49,967 nt of DNA from Paracoccaceae bacterium (lineage in GTDB: Bacteria > Pseudomonadota > Alphaproteobacteria > Rhodobacterales > Rhodobacteraceae). The stretch is taken from contig NZVE01000010.1 in assembly GCA_002697345.1 (NCBI GenBank), positions 1 through 49,967 on the forward strand, read 5' to 3'. The position numbers were made by a program, and so were the translations under genes. Of the stretch, positions 1 through 8,598 are shown in pieces. How positions within the stretch are numbered: position 1 is the first letter of the stretch; each line of letters begins with the position of its first letter. The notes beneath the pieces are model-generated. The model saw only the letters and a list, made by a program, of their open reading frames with translations. It did no database searches and was not told the origin of the DNA.

Positions 1-1131
1 ACAGTGATATGGGTAAATACCATAAAGAGTACCCGAAGTACTTGTAGTATTCAACGATATCATGTTGTTCTGAATCTTAGCACGATTTGTTGCTGAAGCG
101 TTGATATAGCCTAAGTAGATACCATAGTTATATGATGATCCCCAAGCTTCGATGGTGTTGTTCTCAATCGTTACATCGGTAAACTTTTCAGTAGTGGCAG
201 ATCCACTTCCTCCTAGTCTAACAGGATAAGAATTTCCCTCAAAGTGGTTGTTGCTAATAGTAGCCTTAATGCCACCGGTCGCTCCAGAAGTAGGAGGCGC
301 AGTGTATACATAAAGACCATATGTTGCATCGTTCACTTGGTTGCCCTGAACGTCTAGCTCATAAACTGGGTAATAAGCATAGTTATATAAAGATCCCGGA
401 GTCAAATCGTTTACAACATTGTCATGAATCTTTTGGTACTTACCATAACGCAAGTAGAATCCGTAATAAGTAGCATTTATAACATTGTCTTCAACGAAGA
501 TAGAGTCAGCACCAGATCCTGGTCCGTATCCTAATCCGTAAACATAAAGAGCATAGGAAACTGAGTCAAACACGTTATCGCTAACATGCCAAGTACCTCC
601 AGCTACAGCAGGGTAGGTATAATACACTCCAGCATAGTTGCTAGATGTAGAACTCCCCGTAGCACCTAGAAGATGACAGTTGGTAAGATTAAAATCTGTT
701 ACCGTATCTGTATAATTTACCAAGCGGCCATAAGTGGACCCGCCAGTTGTTATAGTAAGATTATCTAAAGTCACATAATCCGCTCCATCAAGAAGCACAG
801 TCCAGTTAGTCGCAGACGACGCTGGAGAATATGTGATTATTGAAGGTGCGGTTGAGCTACCTTGGAATGTGATAGTGTTTGTGCTAGACGCTCCTGTTAC
901 TGCCGACAAGGTCACCTGCTCTGTATAGGTTCCCGACGCAACATTGAACGTAACTGCACCACTCACTCCACTGGTAGACAAGGCAGCAGTCGCCGCCCCG
1001 AAAGTTGTGTAGTTGCTCGTCCCGGTTCCGTTGGCGTCAATGGTATATGACCCCGAAAGCTGGGCGAACATCGGCATCGATAGCACACTGAATGCTAAGG
1101 CTCCGAGTAGTCGCTGTGTACGATTTTTCAT
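1..1131 (-). CDS. Secreted right-handed beta-helix surface protein, N-terminal part (runs off window)
   Basis: An open frame of 377 codons starts with ATG at 1131 and has no stop before the window edge. The protein starts MKNRTQRLLGALAFSVLSMP and continues MFAQ, a clear Sec signal peptide likely cut after FAQ. The mature part is rich in Ser, Thr, Gly, Asn and Tyr. It carries recurring NNxF/NTI-type turns and phrases such as NYTTFGAATAALS and VTFNVASGTYTEQV, which are typical of right-handed parallel beta-helix repeats in Bacteroidota cell-surface proteins. Such proteins are commonly exported by the type IX system through a C-terminal sorting domain, but that end lies outside the window. The exact function (adhesin, polysaccharide-binding or lyase) cannot be told. 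Confidence 0.8.
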   Translation of the reverse strand, partial: MKNRTQRLLGALAFSVLSMPMFAQLSGSYTIDANGTGTSNYTTFGAATAALSTSGVSGAVTFNVASGTYTEQVTLSAVTGASSTNTITFQGSSTAPSIITYSPASSATNWTVLLDGADYVTLDNLTITTGGSTYGRLVNYTDTVTDFNLTNCHLLGATGSSTSSNYAGVYYTYPAVAGGTWHVSDNVFDSVSYALYVYGLGYGPGSGADSIFVEDNVINATYYGFYLRYGKYQKIHDNVVNDLTPGSLYNYAYYPVYELDVQGNQVNDATYGLYVYTAPPTSGATGGIKATISNNHFEGNSYPVRLGGSGSATTEKFTDVTIENNTIEAWGSSYNYGIYLGYINASATNRAKIQNNMISLNTTSTSGTLYGIYPYHC

Positions 1132-1233
1132 AAATAGGTTGTTTAAGTGTGAATTGAGTTAAGTCTTTAAAAGTAGGGATTTTTCAACAAAGAATAGTTA
1201 ATAACCTCAAAAAAAATCAAAAAAAGTCTTTAT

Positions 1234-1821
1234 TTACTTGCTTTTCAGAGGGGCGTATCCTCCCTTTTTTCGATTGCGATTTATATCATCTGTGGTCAGA
1301 GGATCACACTTTAATAGGTCTTTTTTATAGCTTGAAGGTAGAGCTTGATACCATGAGGTTCCTTCTGTTTTCCACTTGAGCATTTCGTCAGAAACTGGCT
1401 TTACTACTTTTCCTGGGTTGCCAACAAAAACTGACCTTTCAGGTACAATCGTGCCTTGCTTTACAAATGTCAAAGCACCAACGATAGACTCTTTTCCGAT
1501 AACGGCATCATCCATAATTACTGCGTTCATTCCAATCAACGTGTTCGTCTCAATTGTTGCCCCATGAATTATGGCTCCATGTCCAATATGGGATGACTCT
1601 TTTAAAAGAACATTTTTTCCCGGAAAAACATGAATTGTGCAATTTTCTTGAACATTGGATCCCTTTTCAACGGTGATTCTGCCCCAATCACCTCTTAAAA
1701 CAGCTCCTGGACCTATGTATACATCTTCATTTATCCATACATCTCCTATAACCGTTGCTTGCTCATGGACAAATGCGCTAGGGTGAACAACCGGCTTAAT
1801 TCCTTCAAAAGAGTAAAACAT
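1234..1821 (-). CDS. paaY: PaaY-like hexapeptide-repeat protein (gamma-carbonic anhydrase fold thioesterase)
   Basis: A 195-residue left-handed beta-helix protein beginning MFYSFEGIKPVVHPSAF, close in length and pattern to E. coli PaaY (196 aa). Hexapeptide repeats cover residues ~10-150, and His residues in NCTIH and HIGHGAIIH match the metal ligands of the gamma-carbonic anhydrase fold. PaaY is known as a thioesterase that removes dead-end CoA esters formed during phenylacetate breakdown. I chose ATG 1821 because a longer reading from 1881 adds 20 residues that overlap paaJ and lack family character. It is the last gene of the minus-strand paa operon, 11 bp after paaJ, and is followed by T-rich DNA without a clear hairpin. 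Confidence 0.85.
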   Translation of the reverse strand: MFYSFEGIKPVVHPSAFVHEQATVIGDVWINEDVYIGPGAVLRGDWGRITVEKGSNVQENCTIHVFPGKNVLLKESSHIGHGAIIHGATIETNTLIGMNAVIMDDAVIGKESIVGALTFVKQGTIVPERSVFVGNPGKVVKPVSDEMLKWKTEGTSWYQALPSSYKKDLLKCDPLTTDDINRNRKKGGYAPLKSK

Positions 1822-1832
1822 AGTAATAAAAT

Positions 1833-3041
1833 TTACTGACGTTCTAAAATAACGGCAAAACCTTGACCAACGCCTATGCACATGGTAACTAACGCATACC
1901 TACCTCCAGACCTGTTGAGTTCTTTGGCGGCGGTTAAGGCCAATCGTGCTCCGGTCATTCCCAAAGGGTGGCCCAATGAAATTGATCCTCCATTGGGGTT
2001 TATCCGCGGATCGGTATCCTCTAAGCCCAGCTCTCGAGTGCAAGAAAGAACCTGGGCAGAAAATGCCTCATTGATCTCGATTAAATCCATTTGATCCATA
2101 GTGAGACCTGCCATCTTTAGGGCCTTTTTTGAGGCCAGAACGGGCCCGATCCCCATCGTTCTTGGCTCAACACCAACAGAGGTACCACAAACAACTCTAG
2201 CCAAAGGGTTAGCGTTAATTGTTTTAACTCCCGCCTCAGATGCGATTAATAAAGCACAGCTTCCATCATTAAGCCCGCTAGAATTTCCTGCCGTTACCGT
2301 TCCTGGAGAGCGAAATGCCGGCCTCAACTTAGAAAGTCCCTCGATAGTTGTGTTGGGTTTTGGGAATTCGTCTTCTGAGACGATAATGTCCTCTGATTTT
2401 CTCTGTGGAATTGATAGTGAAGAAATTTCTTGAGAAAAAATACCGCTTGCTTTTGCCCGCTGTGTTTTTTCCTGGCTCCAACAAGCAAACTTATCCTGAT
2501 CCTCTCTTGATATTGAATATTGCTCTACCAAGTTTTCTGCTGTTTCTCCCATTGCCTCCGCTCCATAGGTAGATTTCATCCTGCTATTAACAAATCTCCA
2601 ACCAAAGCTTGAGTCATACATTTTACTATCTGTTCCAAACGCCTTACTGGACTTGCTCACTATATAGGGCCCTCTGGTCATATTCTCTACACCCCCCGCG
2701 ATGAAAAAATCTCCCGCGCCGGAATTAATCGCCCTTTGGGCATGCAGAACTGAGCTAAGGCCTGAGGCACAAAGCCTGTTGATTGTTTCTGCAGGCACCG
2801 AAGCGGGTATTCCCGCAAGCAGCGATGCCATTCTTGCAACATTTCTATTGTCCTCTCCTGCCTGGTTTGCACAGCCTAGATAAATATCCTCTATTTGCTC
2901 AAGGTCAAGACTTTTAAACTTTGAAATCAACGAAGACAGGCTGTGTGCCGCAAGGTCGTCGGTCCTAACGTCACGCAACACTCCACCAAAAGAACCAATT
3001 GGGCTCCTTGTTCCCTCTATAATAAATGCATTCATTCCCAT
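1833..3041 (-). CDS. paaJ: 3-oxoadipyl-CoA / 3-oxo-5,6-dehydrosuberyl-CoA thiolase
   Basis: A 402-residue type II thiolase, full length for the family. The acylated cysteine lies in INRLCASGLSSV (C91). The C-terminal block has GGSISLGHPLGMTGAR with its catalytic His and TMCIGVGQG with the second Cys. In the phenylacetate pathway this enzyme performs the two thiolytic steps, giving acetyl-CoA and finally succinyl-CoA. Its placement between paaI and paaY supports the pathway role over a generic acetyl-CoA acetyltransferase. The start overlaps paaI by 10 bp, so the two are translationally coupled. A second Met two codons later is an equally possible start. Confidence 0.88.
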   Translation of the reverse strand: MGMNAFIIEGTRSPIGSFGGVLRDVRTDDLAAHSLSSLISKFKSLDLEQIEDIYLGCANQAGEDNRNVARMASLLAGIPASVPAETINRLCASGLSSVLHAQRAINSGAGDFFIAGGVENMTRGPYIVSKSSKAFGTDSKMYDSSFGWRFVNSRMKSTYGAEAMGETAENLVEQYSISREDQDKFACWSQEKTQRAKASGIFSQEISSLSIPQRKSEDIIVSEDEFPKPNTTIEGLSKLRPAFRSPGTVTAGNSSGLNDGSCALLIASEAGVKTINANPLARVVCGTSVGVEPRTMGIGPVLASKKALKMAGLTMDQMDLIEINEAFSAQVLSCTRELGLEDTDPRINPNGGSISLGHPLGMTGARLALTAAKELNRSGGRYALVTMCIGVGQGFAVILERQ

Positions 3042-3436
3042 AGTTTTTCAGTTATAAATACTGTTCCGCGAAAAAGAGCAACAACGTCTTGTTCATTTCG
3101 AACCTCAACCTCAAACCTTGCCAGTCTATTGGACTTATCCTTGAGCTTTGTTGATGCTTTTAATGTATCGCCTGCCTTAACCGGTTTGGTATGTGAAATA
3201 CTTGTTTCAATTGAAACCGCTTTACTTCCTAAGCTATTGCTAGCAAACGCCAGAGCTGAGTCAGCTAAAGCGTAGGCGATACCTCCGTGCGCGATGCCAA
3301 AACCATTGGTCATATCATCACGAACTTTAAGTTCAACCACAGCAGAACCGTTTGAAGCAGTGAGAATTTCCATCCCTAGCCACTGACTAAAAGCGTCGTT
3401 GCTATACATTTTTTTCGGGATGTCTTCTGTGTCCAT
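3032..3436 (-). CDS. paaI: Hotdog-fold acyl-CoA thioesterase PaaI
   Basis: A 134-residue hotdog thioesterase. The helix motif NGFGIAHGGIAYALADSALA holds the conserved HGG and the acidic residue used by PaaI-type (4HBT) enzymes. PaaI hydrolyses hydroxylated phenylacetyl-CoA and related esters that would trap CoA if ring opening stalls. The gene overlaps paaJ by 10 bp and follows the unrecognised 165-residue gene by 11 bp. The length is normal. The family is also found outside paa clusters, so the specific substrate comes from context. Confidence 0.85.
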   Translation of the reverse strand: MDTEDIPKKMYSNDAFSQWLGMEILTASNGSAVVELKVRDDMTNGFGIAHGGIAYALADSALAFASNSLGSKAVSIETSISHTKPVKAGDTLKASTKLKDKSNRLARFEVEVRNEQDVVALFRGTVFITEKLWE

Positions 3437-3447
3437 ATCTGCTATTC

Positions 3448-3945
3448 TTATTCTGATTTTTTCGCCTCCGGAATGTCTACAGCCTCTTCAAAGCAACCGA
3501 TTAAAACATCTACCAAAACCATTAGGTTGTGTTGTTGGCCTTTTCTTTCTCTAAGCCCACTTTTAAGCTCTTGATGAAGAAAGTTTCGTAGCTCTGAAAA
3601 CACAAAAGGGCTGCGCGAAACTTTTACCATCTCTTCCAAGTTGGGGCCATCTTCTGAATCTATCTTTTCCACATTTTCTACAACTTCGCGAGTGACATCC
3701 TGAATAATAACACTGGTTATTGAATTTATAGTAAGTGCGGCCAATCTAAAGCCCTCGCGAAGGAGCATCGCTGTTCTAACTAGCTGCTCATGTTCGTCGT
3801 CATCAAACTCCTCAGATAGATTCATTAAAAAACCAAAAAGAGCGGGGTGTTCATCCATAAAAACCGTTAACGTTTCACCATACTCCTTGTCACTCATAGA
3901 GCGAATTCTCGCAATAGCTAAATCAAATGTTACTGGATTGGCCAT
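3448..3945 (-). CDS. Unrecognised helical protein inside the paa operon
   Basis: A 165-residue protein that I do not recognise. It looks soluble, acidic and almost entirely alpha-helical, with no signal peptide, no Cys pattern and no nucleotide-binding loop. Residues ~40-60 are strongly acidic (EEFDDDEHEQL). A hydrophobic amphipathic stretch follows (FRLAALTINSITSVII), and the C-terminal third is charged. It sits tightly between paaH (10 bp) and paaI (11 bp) and so is co-transcribed with them. A role in phenylacetate metabolism, such as a chaperone, assembly or regulatory factor, is inference from position only. A coding origin is supported by length, spacing and the absence of a better frame. 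Confidence 0.75.
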   Translation of the reverse strand: MANPVTFDLAIARIRSMSDKEYGETLTVFMDEHPALFGFLMNLSEEFDDDEHEQLVRTAMLLREGFRLAALTINSITSVIIQDVTREVVENVEKIDSEDGPNLEEMVKVSRSPFVFSELRNFLHQELKSGLRERKGQQHNLMVLVDVLIGCFEEAVDIPEAKKSE

Positions 3946-3955
3946 TTTATAATAT

Positions 3956-5134
3956 TTATTTTATTTCAAGCTTTCCTTTGGTTACCCAATCTTTAAGAAG
4001 TGCGGTAGGTCGATACCTGCCGTCTCCTGTATGGTCTAGAAGGTCTTTTAATATTTGTAATATTTTATCTGGACCTATTTTTTTTGCCCACTCAATGAGG
4101 CCTATTGGATAGTTTACTCCTTTAACCATGGCTGTTTCTAGGTCCTCCAGTGTGCATAGCCTATCTCCCAAAGCTGAAAGAGCCTCGTTAATGAGCAAAG
4201 CAAGTATTCTCTCGAGAATAGAATTTCCTAAAGCTTCATCCTTTATTGGGTTAGAAACAGCGGAGCCCTTTTCATAAGTGTAAAACCCTCGGCCAGTTTT
4301 TCTTCCAAGCCACCCCTGTTCAACAAGGCGCTTCTGAGAGATGTTTGGTCTAAACCGTGGCTCAAAATAAAATTGAGTCCAAACTGATTCTGAAACTGAA
4401 TAGTTTATGTCTTGACCAATAAAGTCCATCAATAAAAATGGCCCCATTTTAAATTTTCCTATACTTGTCATAGCCCAGTCAATGGTATCTGGGCTGGCAA
4501 TCCCCTCTTCATATATGTTCATCGCCTCGCCATAAAATGCTCTAGCCACTCGATTTACAATAAAGCCAGGGCTGTCCTTAGCAACTACAGGTGATTTTCC
4601 CATTTGCGTTAGCCAACTTTTACAACCTGAAACAATCTCTGGCCCGGTAGCCATGCTCGGAATAATTTCAACTAAAGGCATTAATGCTGCGGGATTAAAA
4701 AAATGTATACCAATTAATCTTTCCGGATGGTTTAATCCTTTCGCAAGTGAGGCTATCGACAATGATGATGTATTGGTGGCGAAAATGGTGTCTGCAGGCA
4801 AAAGGTCTTCTAGTCTCTGAAACAAATCTCTTTTTAACTCGATATTTTCCGAAATGGCCTCGATCACCACCTGCGCCCCTTCTGCTTTTTCAAGAGCTTC
4901 GATAGGTGTTATTCTTTTTAGGATTTCCCTAGACTCAGGGCGCTCTAGCCTTCCTTTTACAACTAGCCTTTCCATTACTTTCTCAAGCTTCTCAAGTGCT
5001 TTTTTCACCCCCGCTAAGTCAATATCGTAAAGAAACACCGTCGCTCCAGCCTGGGAAAGAACCTGAGCAATACCTATACCCATTGCTCCAGCGCCCACAA
5101 CAATTGTCTTTTTAAAGGTTAGATCGTTTTTCAT
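3956..5134 (-). CDS. paaH: 3-hydroxyacyl-CoA dehydrogenase (3-hydroxyadipyl-CoA dehydrogenase)
   Basis: A 392-residue NAD-dependent 3-hydroxyacyl-CoA dehydrogenase. The Rossmann motif GAGAMG spans residues 14-19 (VVGAGAMGIGIAQVLSQAG). The catalytic His lies in IGIHFFNPAALMPLVEII, and the C-terminal 3HCDH helical domain is present, with a second partial copy after ~residue 300. It oxidises 3-hydroxyadipyl-CoA to 3-oxoadipyl-CoA, feeding PaaJ. It is shorter than E. coli PaaH (about 475 aa). Context decides the name, because the same fold serves butyryl-CoA metabolism. A 54-bp gap separates it from paaG upstream. Confidence 0.87.
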   Translation of the reverse strand: MKNDLTFKKTIVVGAGAMGIGIAQVLSQAGATVFLYDIDLAGVKKALEKLEKVMERLVVKGRLERPESREILKRITPIEALEKAEGAQVVIEAISENIELKRDLFQRLEDLLPADTIFATNTSSLSIASLAKGLNHPERLIGIHFFNPAALMPLVEIIPSMATGPEIVSGCKSWLTQMGKSPVVAKDSPGFIVNRVARAFYGEAMNIYEEGIASPDTIDWAMTSIGKFKMGPFLLMDFIGQDINYSVSESVWTQFYFEPRFRPNISQKRLVEQGWLGRKTGRGFYTYEKGSAVSNPIKDEALGNSILERILALLINEALSALGDRLCTLEDLETAMVKGVNYPIGLIEWAKKIGPDKILQILKDLLDHTGDGRYRPTALLKDWVTKGKLEIK

Positions 5135-5188
5135 TTAACTACTTGTTCTCTATTAGAACCAAAGTTCTGCAATTAGGCGTCAATGACA

Positions 5189-5968
5189 TTATTTGCCCTT
5201 AAAATTTGGTCGGCGCTTCTCTAAAAAAGCAGCTACCCCTTCATTAAAGTCTTGGGTTTCTCCCATCTTATTTTGAAGCCCTCGCTCCAGCTCTAATTGA
5301 TCATTTAGGCCTGAAAACAAAGAACTATTCAAAGCCTTTTTAATTCCCGCAAATGCTGCTGTTGGCTGTGTCGCAAGGTGCTTAGCAATACTCATCGCCT
5401 CCTCAAGGAGATTCTCTTCAGGAAAAACTTTATAAACCAATCCCGAACTTAAAGCCTCTTGGGAGTCTATCTTATCGGCCATCATCATCCATGCGCTGGC
5501 TTTTGCAAAGCCAACCAATCTAGGCAAGGTATATGTTCCGCCAGAATCTGGAATAAGTCCTATTTTGCTAAAAGCCTGAACAAATGATGCTTTTTCAGAA
5601 ACAACAACAACATCTCCCACAAGAGCCAAATTGGCACCTGCTCCTGCAGCAATTCCATTAACTGCAAAAATGATAGGCTTTGGGATTTCTCTGATTTGGC
5701 TTACTAAGGGGTTAAAGTGCTCTGAAAGAATCTTATCTAACCCCGGCCCATCAGGGTCTATCGCCTCTTGAAGGTCTTGCCCGCTGCTAAATGCTTTTCC
5801 TTTTCCTGTAATTAAAATGGCTCGAACAGCATCATCTTTAGCGCCTTGTTCAATACTTTTCTGCAGAGACAGGGCCATTTCTTTATTAAAAGCATTATAA
5901 CTCTCAGGCCTATTTAACGTGAGCTTCAAAACTCCTGATGTGAAATTTTTTATGACCGTTTCTGACAT
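5189..5968 (-). CDS. paaG: 1,2-epoxyphenylacetyl-CoA isomerase (crotonase family)
   Basis: A 259-residue crotonase-fold enzyme (E. coli PaaG is 262 aa). The oxyanion-hole segment AVNGIAAGAGANLAL is present, and GLIPDSGGTYTLPR carries the Asp that PaaG uses for catalysis in place of the hydratase Glu. It converts the ring epoxide to the seven-membered oxepin-CoA and also acts as an enoyl isomerase later in the pathway. I chose ATG 5968 (MSETVIKNF). Reading on to 6163 would add 65 residues overlapping paaD with no family similarity. It lies 10 bp downstream of paaD. Confidence 0.88.
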   Translation of the reverse strand: MSETVIKNFTSGVLKLTLNRPESYNAFNKEMALSLQKSIEQGAKDDAVRAILITGKGKAFSSGQDLQEAIDPDGPGLDKILSEHFNPLVSQIREIPKPIIFAVNGIAAGAGANLALVGDVVVVSEKASFVQAFSKIGLIPDSGGTYTLPRLVGFAKASAWMMMADKIDSQEALSSGLVYKVFPEENLLEEAMSIAKHLATQPTAAFAGIKKALNSSLFSGLNDQLELERGLQNKMGETQDFNEGVAAFLEKRRPNFKGK

Positions 5969-5978
5969 GTCTTTAGTT

Positions 5979-6476
5979 TTAAAGGCACTTAAAATAGTCA
6001 AATGGCTCGAGACAAGCATTGCATCGGTAAAGGGACTTGCATGCCGTCGAGCCAAAAAGAGAGACGCAAGAGGTGTCGTTAGACTTACACCTTGGGCATG
6101 CAATTTCGGGCGCACTCTGAAAAAGTTCTCGTTTTTGATTCCCCTCATTTTTAGGGGGAGCAATACCGTAATCCAAAAGTTTTCTTTTTCCGTCTTCTGA
6201 GATCCAGTCTGTTGTCCATGGTGGGGTTAAAACCGTGTTTACCTCCACCTTGCTTACTCCCAATTTAATAATGGCCTCCTCGACCGAAGAAGAAATCACA
6301 TCCATAGCAGGGCACCCCGTATAAGTAGGAGCTATGTCTACCTCGACATGTGATTGATTAATTCTTACATCTCGTATAACCCCAAGATCGATAACGCTTA
6401 AAACAGGAACCTCTGGATCCATAACTCCTGAAAGGGTATTCATTATTGAGTCCTCAGAAACTTCTGCCATTACCAT
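5979..6476 (-). CDS. paaD: Phenylacetyl-CoA epoxidase assembly subunit PaaD (MIP18 family)
   Basis: A 165-residue protein with an N-terminal MIP18/DUF59 domain (MDPEVPVLSVIDLGVIRDV, then PTYTGCPAMDVI with the conserved Cys). The C-terminal zinc-ribbon-like tail has cysteines at about 127, 130, 137, 146, 152, 155 and 164. PaaD is needed for a functional PaaABCE epoxidase and is thought to help iron or iron-sulfur maturation. The tail is characteristic of PaaD and separates it from the housekeeping SufT-type MIP18 proteins. The start overlaps the paaC end by 7 bp. Confidence 0.9.
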   Translation of the reverse strand: MVMAEVSEDSIMNTLSGVMDPEVPVLSVIDLGVIRDVRINQSHVEVDIAPTYTGCPAMDVISSSVEEAIIKLGVSKVEVNTVLTPPWTTDWISEDGKRKLLDYGIAPPKNEGNQKRELFQSAPEIACPRCKSNDTSCVSLFGSTACKSLYRCNACLEPFDYFKCL

Positions 6477-7237
6477 TTTGCATCTGGATAAGATCTAGCA
6501 ACCGATTGCATCTCGGCTAAAATAAGACCATGTTCTTCAGAGTGTATTCCTCTTTTACCCCCTTTTTTTGCAACAGCATCAGAATTTATATCGTCGAGTG
6601 TTGCGATATTTAAAACCTCTCTGACCTTTTCTATCCATTTATCTTTGAGCTCCCTAACGTCAGGGCCTAGGTTAAGGTCGTGAGCCTGTTTGTCAAATTC
6701 TGTTGTCTCAAAAAACTCTAAAGCATATGGAAAATGATGCGTGATGCTTTTCTGTACTCTTTTTCGACTTTCTTTTGTCCCATCACCAAGGCGTATGATC
6801 CACTCAGCACTGAACTGAGCATGGTAAGTCGTTTCTTTTAAAGCTTTTGTGGCAATTTCACGAAGCCTAAGGTCTTCAGATCTCGTAAGGTGCTGTAATT
6901 GAAAAAAATGGAATGTATCAAAATAAAATTGCCGAGACATTGTGTCGCCCCAGTCTCCATTAGGTTGCTCTACAATCAGATGATTATAAAACTCTCTGCT
7001 TTCTCGAAAATACGCCAGTGAATCTTCCGTAGTGTCTCCTCCGATAAGCTCTGCCGCATATTGGTAATATTGTCGAGCAAGGCCTATCAAGTCAAGAGAA
7101 ATATTACTAATGGCAATGTCTTGTTCCAGTATAGGTCCATGTCCACACCAACCGGAAAGCCTTTGACCTAAGACCAACGCATCATCCGCCAGATGTAAAA
7201 CATATTGAGTTTTAAAATCACATGTGTCCAACATCAT
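6470..7237 (-). CDS. paaC: Phenylacetyl-CoA epoxidase structural subunit PaaC
   Basis: A 255-residue ferritin-like subunit that pairs with PaaA in the epoxidase core but lacks catalytic iron. Family segments are ADDALVLGQRLSGWCGHGP and SLDLIGLARQYYQYAAEL. I chose the ATG at 7237 (MMLDTCDF), which gives a length near E. coli PaaC (248 aa) and a 20-bp overlap with paaB. ATG 7249 or 7234 are alternatives. A reading from 7345 would overlap paaB by more than 120 bp and is unlikely. The stop overlaps the paaD start. Confidence 0.87.
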   Translation of the reverse strand: MMLDTCDFKTQYVLHLADDALVLGQRLSGWCGHGPILEQDIAISNISLDLIGLARQYYQYAAELIGGDTTEDSLAYFRESREFYNHLIVEQPNGDWGDTMSRQFYFDTFHFFQLQHLTRSEDLRLREIATKALKETTYHAQFSAEWIIRLGDGTKESRKRVQKSITHHFPYALEFFETTEFDKQAHDLNLGPDVRELKDKWIEKVREVLNIATLDDINSDAVAKKGGKRGIHSEEHGLILAEMQSVARSYPDAKW

Positions 7238-7514
7238 CAGGAATGTCATAAAATGTTGGATGGCGGTAAGCTTTATCGTCAGAAGGGGCAAACAGTGGCT
7301 CTTTGTCGTCAGGTGATGACGCGATAACAGAGGAGGATAAAACAACCCATATGCTCACACCCTCGCTGCGGCGAGTATAAACATCTCTTGCGTTTTTTAG
7401 AGCCATTTCTTGATCCGAGGCGTGGAGGCTTCCCGCGTGCTTGTGGGCAAGACCGTTTTTGCTACGAACAAAAACTTCCCAAAGAGGCCATGGCTTGCTC
7501 GTCTCATTTTTCAT
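7218..7514 (-). CDS. paaB: Phenylacetyl-CoA epoxidase subunit PaaB
   Basis: A 98-residue small subunit. It starts [20 protein letters not shown] and contains [20 protein letters not shown] and [17 protein letters not shown], all hallmark PaaB segments. PaaB bridges PaaAC heterodimers and contacts the reductase PaaE, with no catalysis of its own. The length matches the family (about 95 aa). It overlaps paaA by 4 bp (ATGA) and paaC by about 20 bp, giving the invariant order A-B-C-D. Confidence 0.92.
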   Translation of the reverse strand: MKNETSKPWPLWEVFVRSKNGLAHKHAGSLHASDQEMALKNARDVYTRRSEGVSIWVVLSSSVIASSPDDKEPLFAPSDDKAYRHPTFYDIPDDVGHM

Positions 7515-8491
7515 GCTGCCGAATCTTGTGTCTCTTCTTCTAGCTTTTTTCTTCTGGATTGTTTCTTGGCGTAAGCAGAGGCTGCATCACGAACCCAGGC
7601 TCCATCATTGTGTGCCTTTTGCCTTGCTGCAATCCTTTCTGCATTGCAAGGCCCGTTCCCAGCAATCACATCGAAAAACTCAGTCCAATCAATTTCTCCA
7701 AAATCATAATGTCCTGTATCCTCATTCCATTTAAGGTCCTTATCTGGAATTGTTAAGCCTAAATATTCTGCTTGTTTGACCGTTTTGTCAATATACTCTT
7801 GTCGAAGCTCATCGTTGCTCTTTCGTTTGATTCTCCATCGCATACTCTGAGCTGAATTTGGGCTGTTATCATCCGATGGTCCAAACATCATGACGCTCGG
7901 CCACCACCAGCGATTTAATGCATCTTGAGCCATCTCTTTTTGGCCTTTAGTTCCTTTACTCAGGTTCATCATTATTTCAAAACCTTGCCTTTGATGGAAG
8001 CTTTCTTCTTTACAGATCCGAACCATCGCTCTACTATACGGTCCATAAGAGGTTCTACATAGCATTACCTGATTTGCTATTGCAGCACCATCAACAAGCC
8101 ACCCGACAGCGCCCATATCAGCCCATGTTAATGTTGGATAATTAAAAATTGAAGAATACTTTGCCTTTCCAGTTAACAGATCGTCAATCATTTTCTCTCT
8201 TGGGGTGCCCAAAGTTTCAGCGGCACTGTATAAGTACAACCCATGGCCAGCTTCATCCTGAACTTTAGCCAATAGGATTAATTTCGAACGAAGGCTAGGT
8301 GCTCGTGAAATCCAATTGGCCTCAGGAAGCATTCCTACCACCTCTGAATGCGCATGCTGACTAATTTGACGAACGAGTGTTTTTCTGTATGCATCTGGCA
8401 TCCAGTGTTTTGGCTCCACTCTGTTTTCCTCTGCGACAAACGCTTCAAAGCGTTCTTCTATTGATATTGATTCTCCCATTGGTTGAGACAT
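7511..8491 (-). CDS. paaA: Phenylacetyl-CoA epoxidase catalytic subunit PaaA
   Basis: A 326-residue diiron oxygenase subunit that epoxidises the aromatic ring of phenylacetyl-CoA. Diiron ligands are visible in QDEAGH (E80, H83) and [10 protein letters not shown] (E162/E163, H166). The segment [18 protein letters not shown] near residue 205 is also strongly conserved. It is slightly longer than E. coli PaaA (309 aa) because of a Lys/Arg/Glu-rich C-terminal tail. It is the first gene of the minus-strand paa operon. The upstream gap of 107 bp is shared with divergent paaE and holds a small dyad. Confidence 0.93.
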   Translation of the reverse strand: MSQPMGESISIEERFEAFVAEENRVEPKHWMPDAYRKTLVRQISQHAHSEVVGMLPEANWISRAPSLRSKLILLAKVQDEAGHGLYLYSAAETLGTPREKMIDDLLTGKAKYSSIFNYPTLTWADMGAVGWLVDGAAIANQVMLCRTSYGPYSRAMVRICKEESFHQRQGFEIMMNLSKGTKGQKEMAQDALNRWWWPSVMMFGPSDDNSPNSAQSMRWRIKRKSNDELRQEYIDKTVKQAEYLGLTIPDKDLKWNEDTGHYDFGEIDWTEFFDVIAGNGPCNAERIAARQKAHNDGAWVRDAASAYAKKQSRRKKLEEETQDSAA

Positions 8492-8517
8492 TTAAACTGC
8501 AATTTAAGGCGATTCGA

Positions 8518-8529
8518 ACCGTAAACGGT
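8518..8529. promoter_or_regulatory. Short dyad in the paaA-paaE divergent intergenic region, candidate operator
   Basis: ACCGT-AA-ACGGT forms a perfect 5-bp inverted repeat with a 2-bp centre, about 26 bp upstream of paaA and 70 bp upstream of paaE. A second inverted repeat, AGGTT-TAAC-AACCT, lies at about 8549-8562. TetR- and GntR-type regulators of paa genes bind such dyads in other phyla. No regulator gene is present here, so assignment as an operator is inference. Confidence 0.3.
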
Positions 8530-8598
8530 AAAATAGCGTTCTATTAAAAGGTTTAACAACCTATTTTTGTTCACTCGAAACTTAATCTTGCTAAAAAG

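Noticed and set aside
862-1050. Plus-strand frame of 62 codons near the left edge
   Set aside because: It lies wholly inside the minus-strand beta-helix gene, is rich in Arg/Cys/Ser as antisense frames often are, and has no promoter or family match.
1132-1233. Promoter for the beta-helix gene
   Set aside because: Only imperfect boxes (TATTCTTTG, TACTTTTA) with wrong spacing to any TTG were found.
6470-7345. Longer paaC reading from 7345
   Set aside because: It would overlap paaB by about 130 bp and adds residues unlike PaaC; the ATG at 7237 gives the family length.
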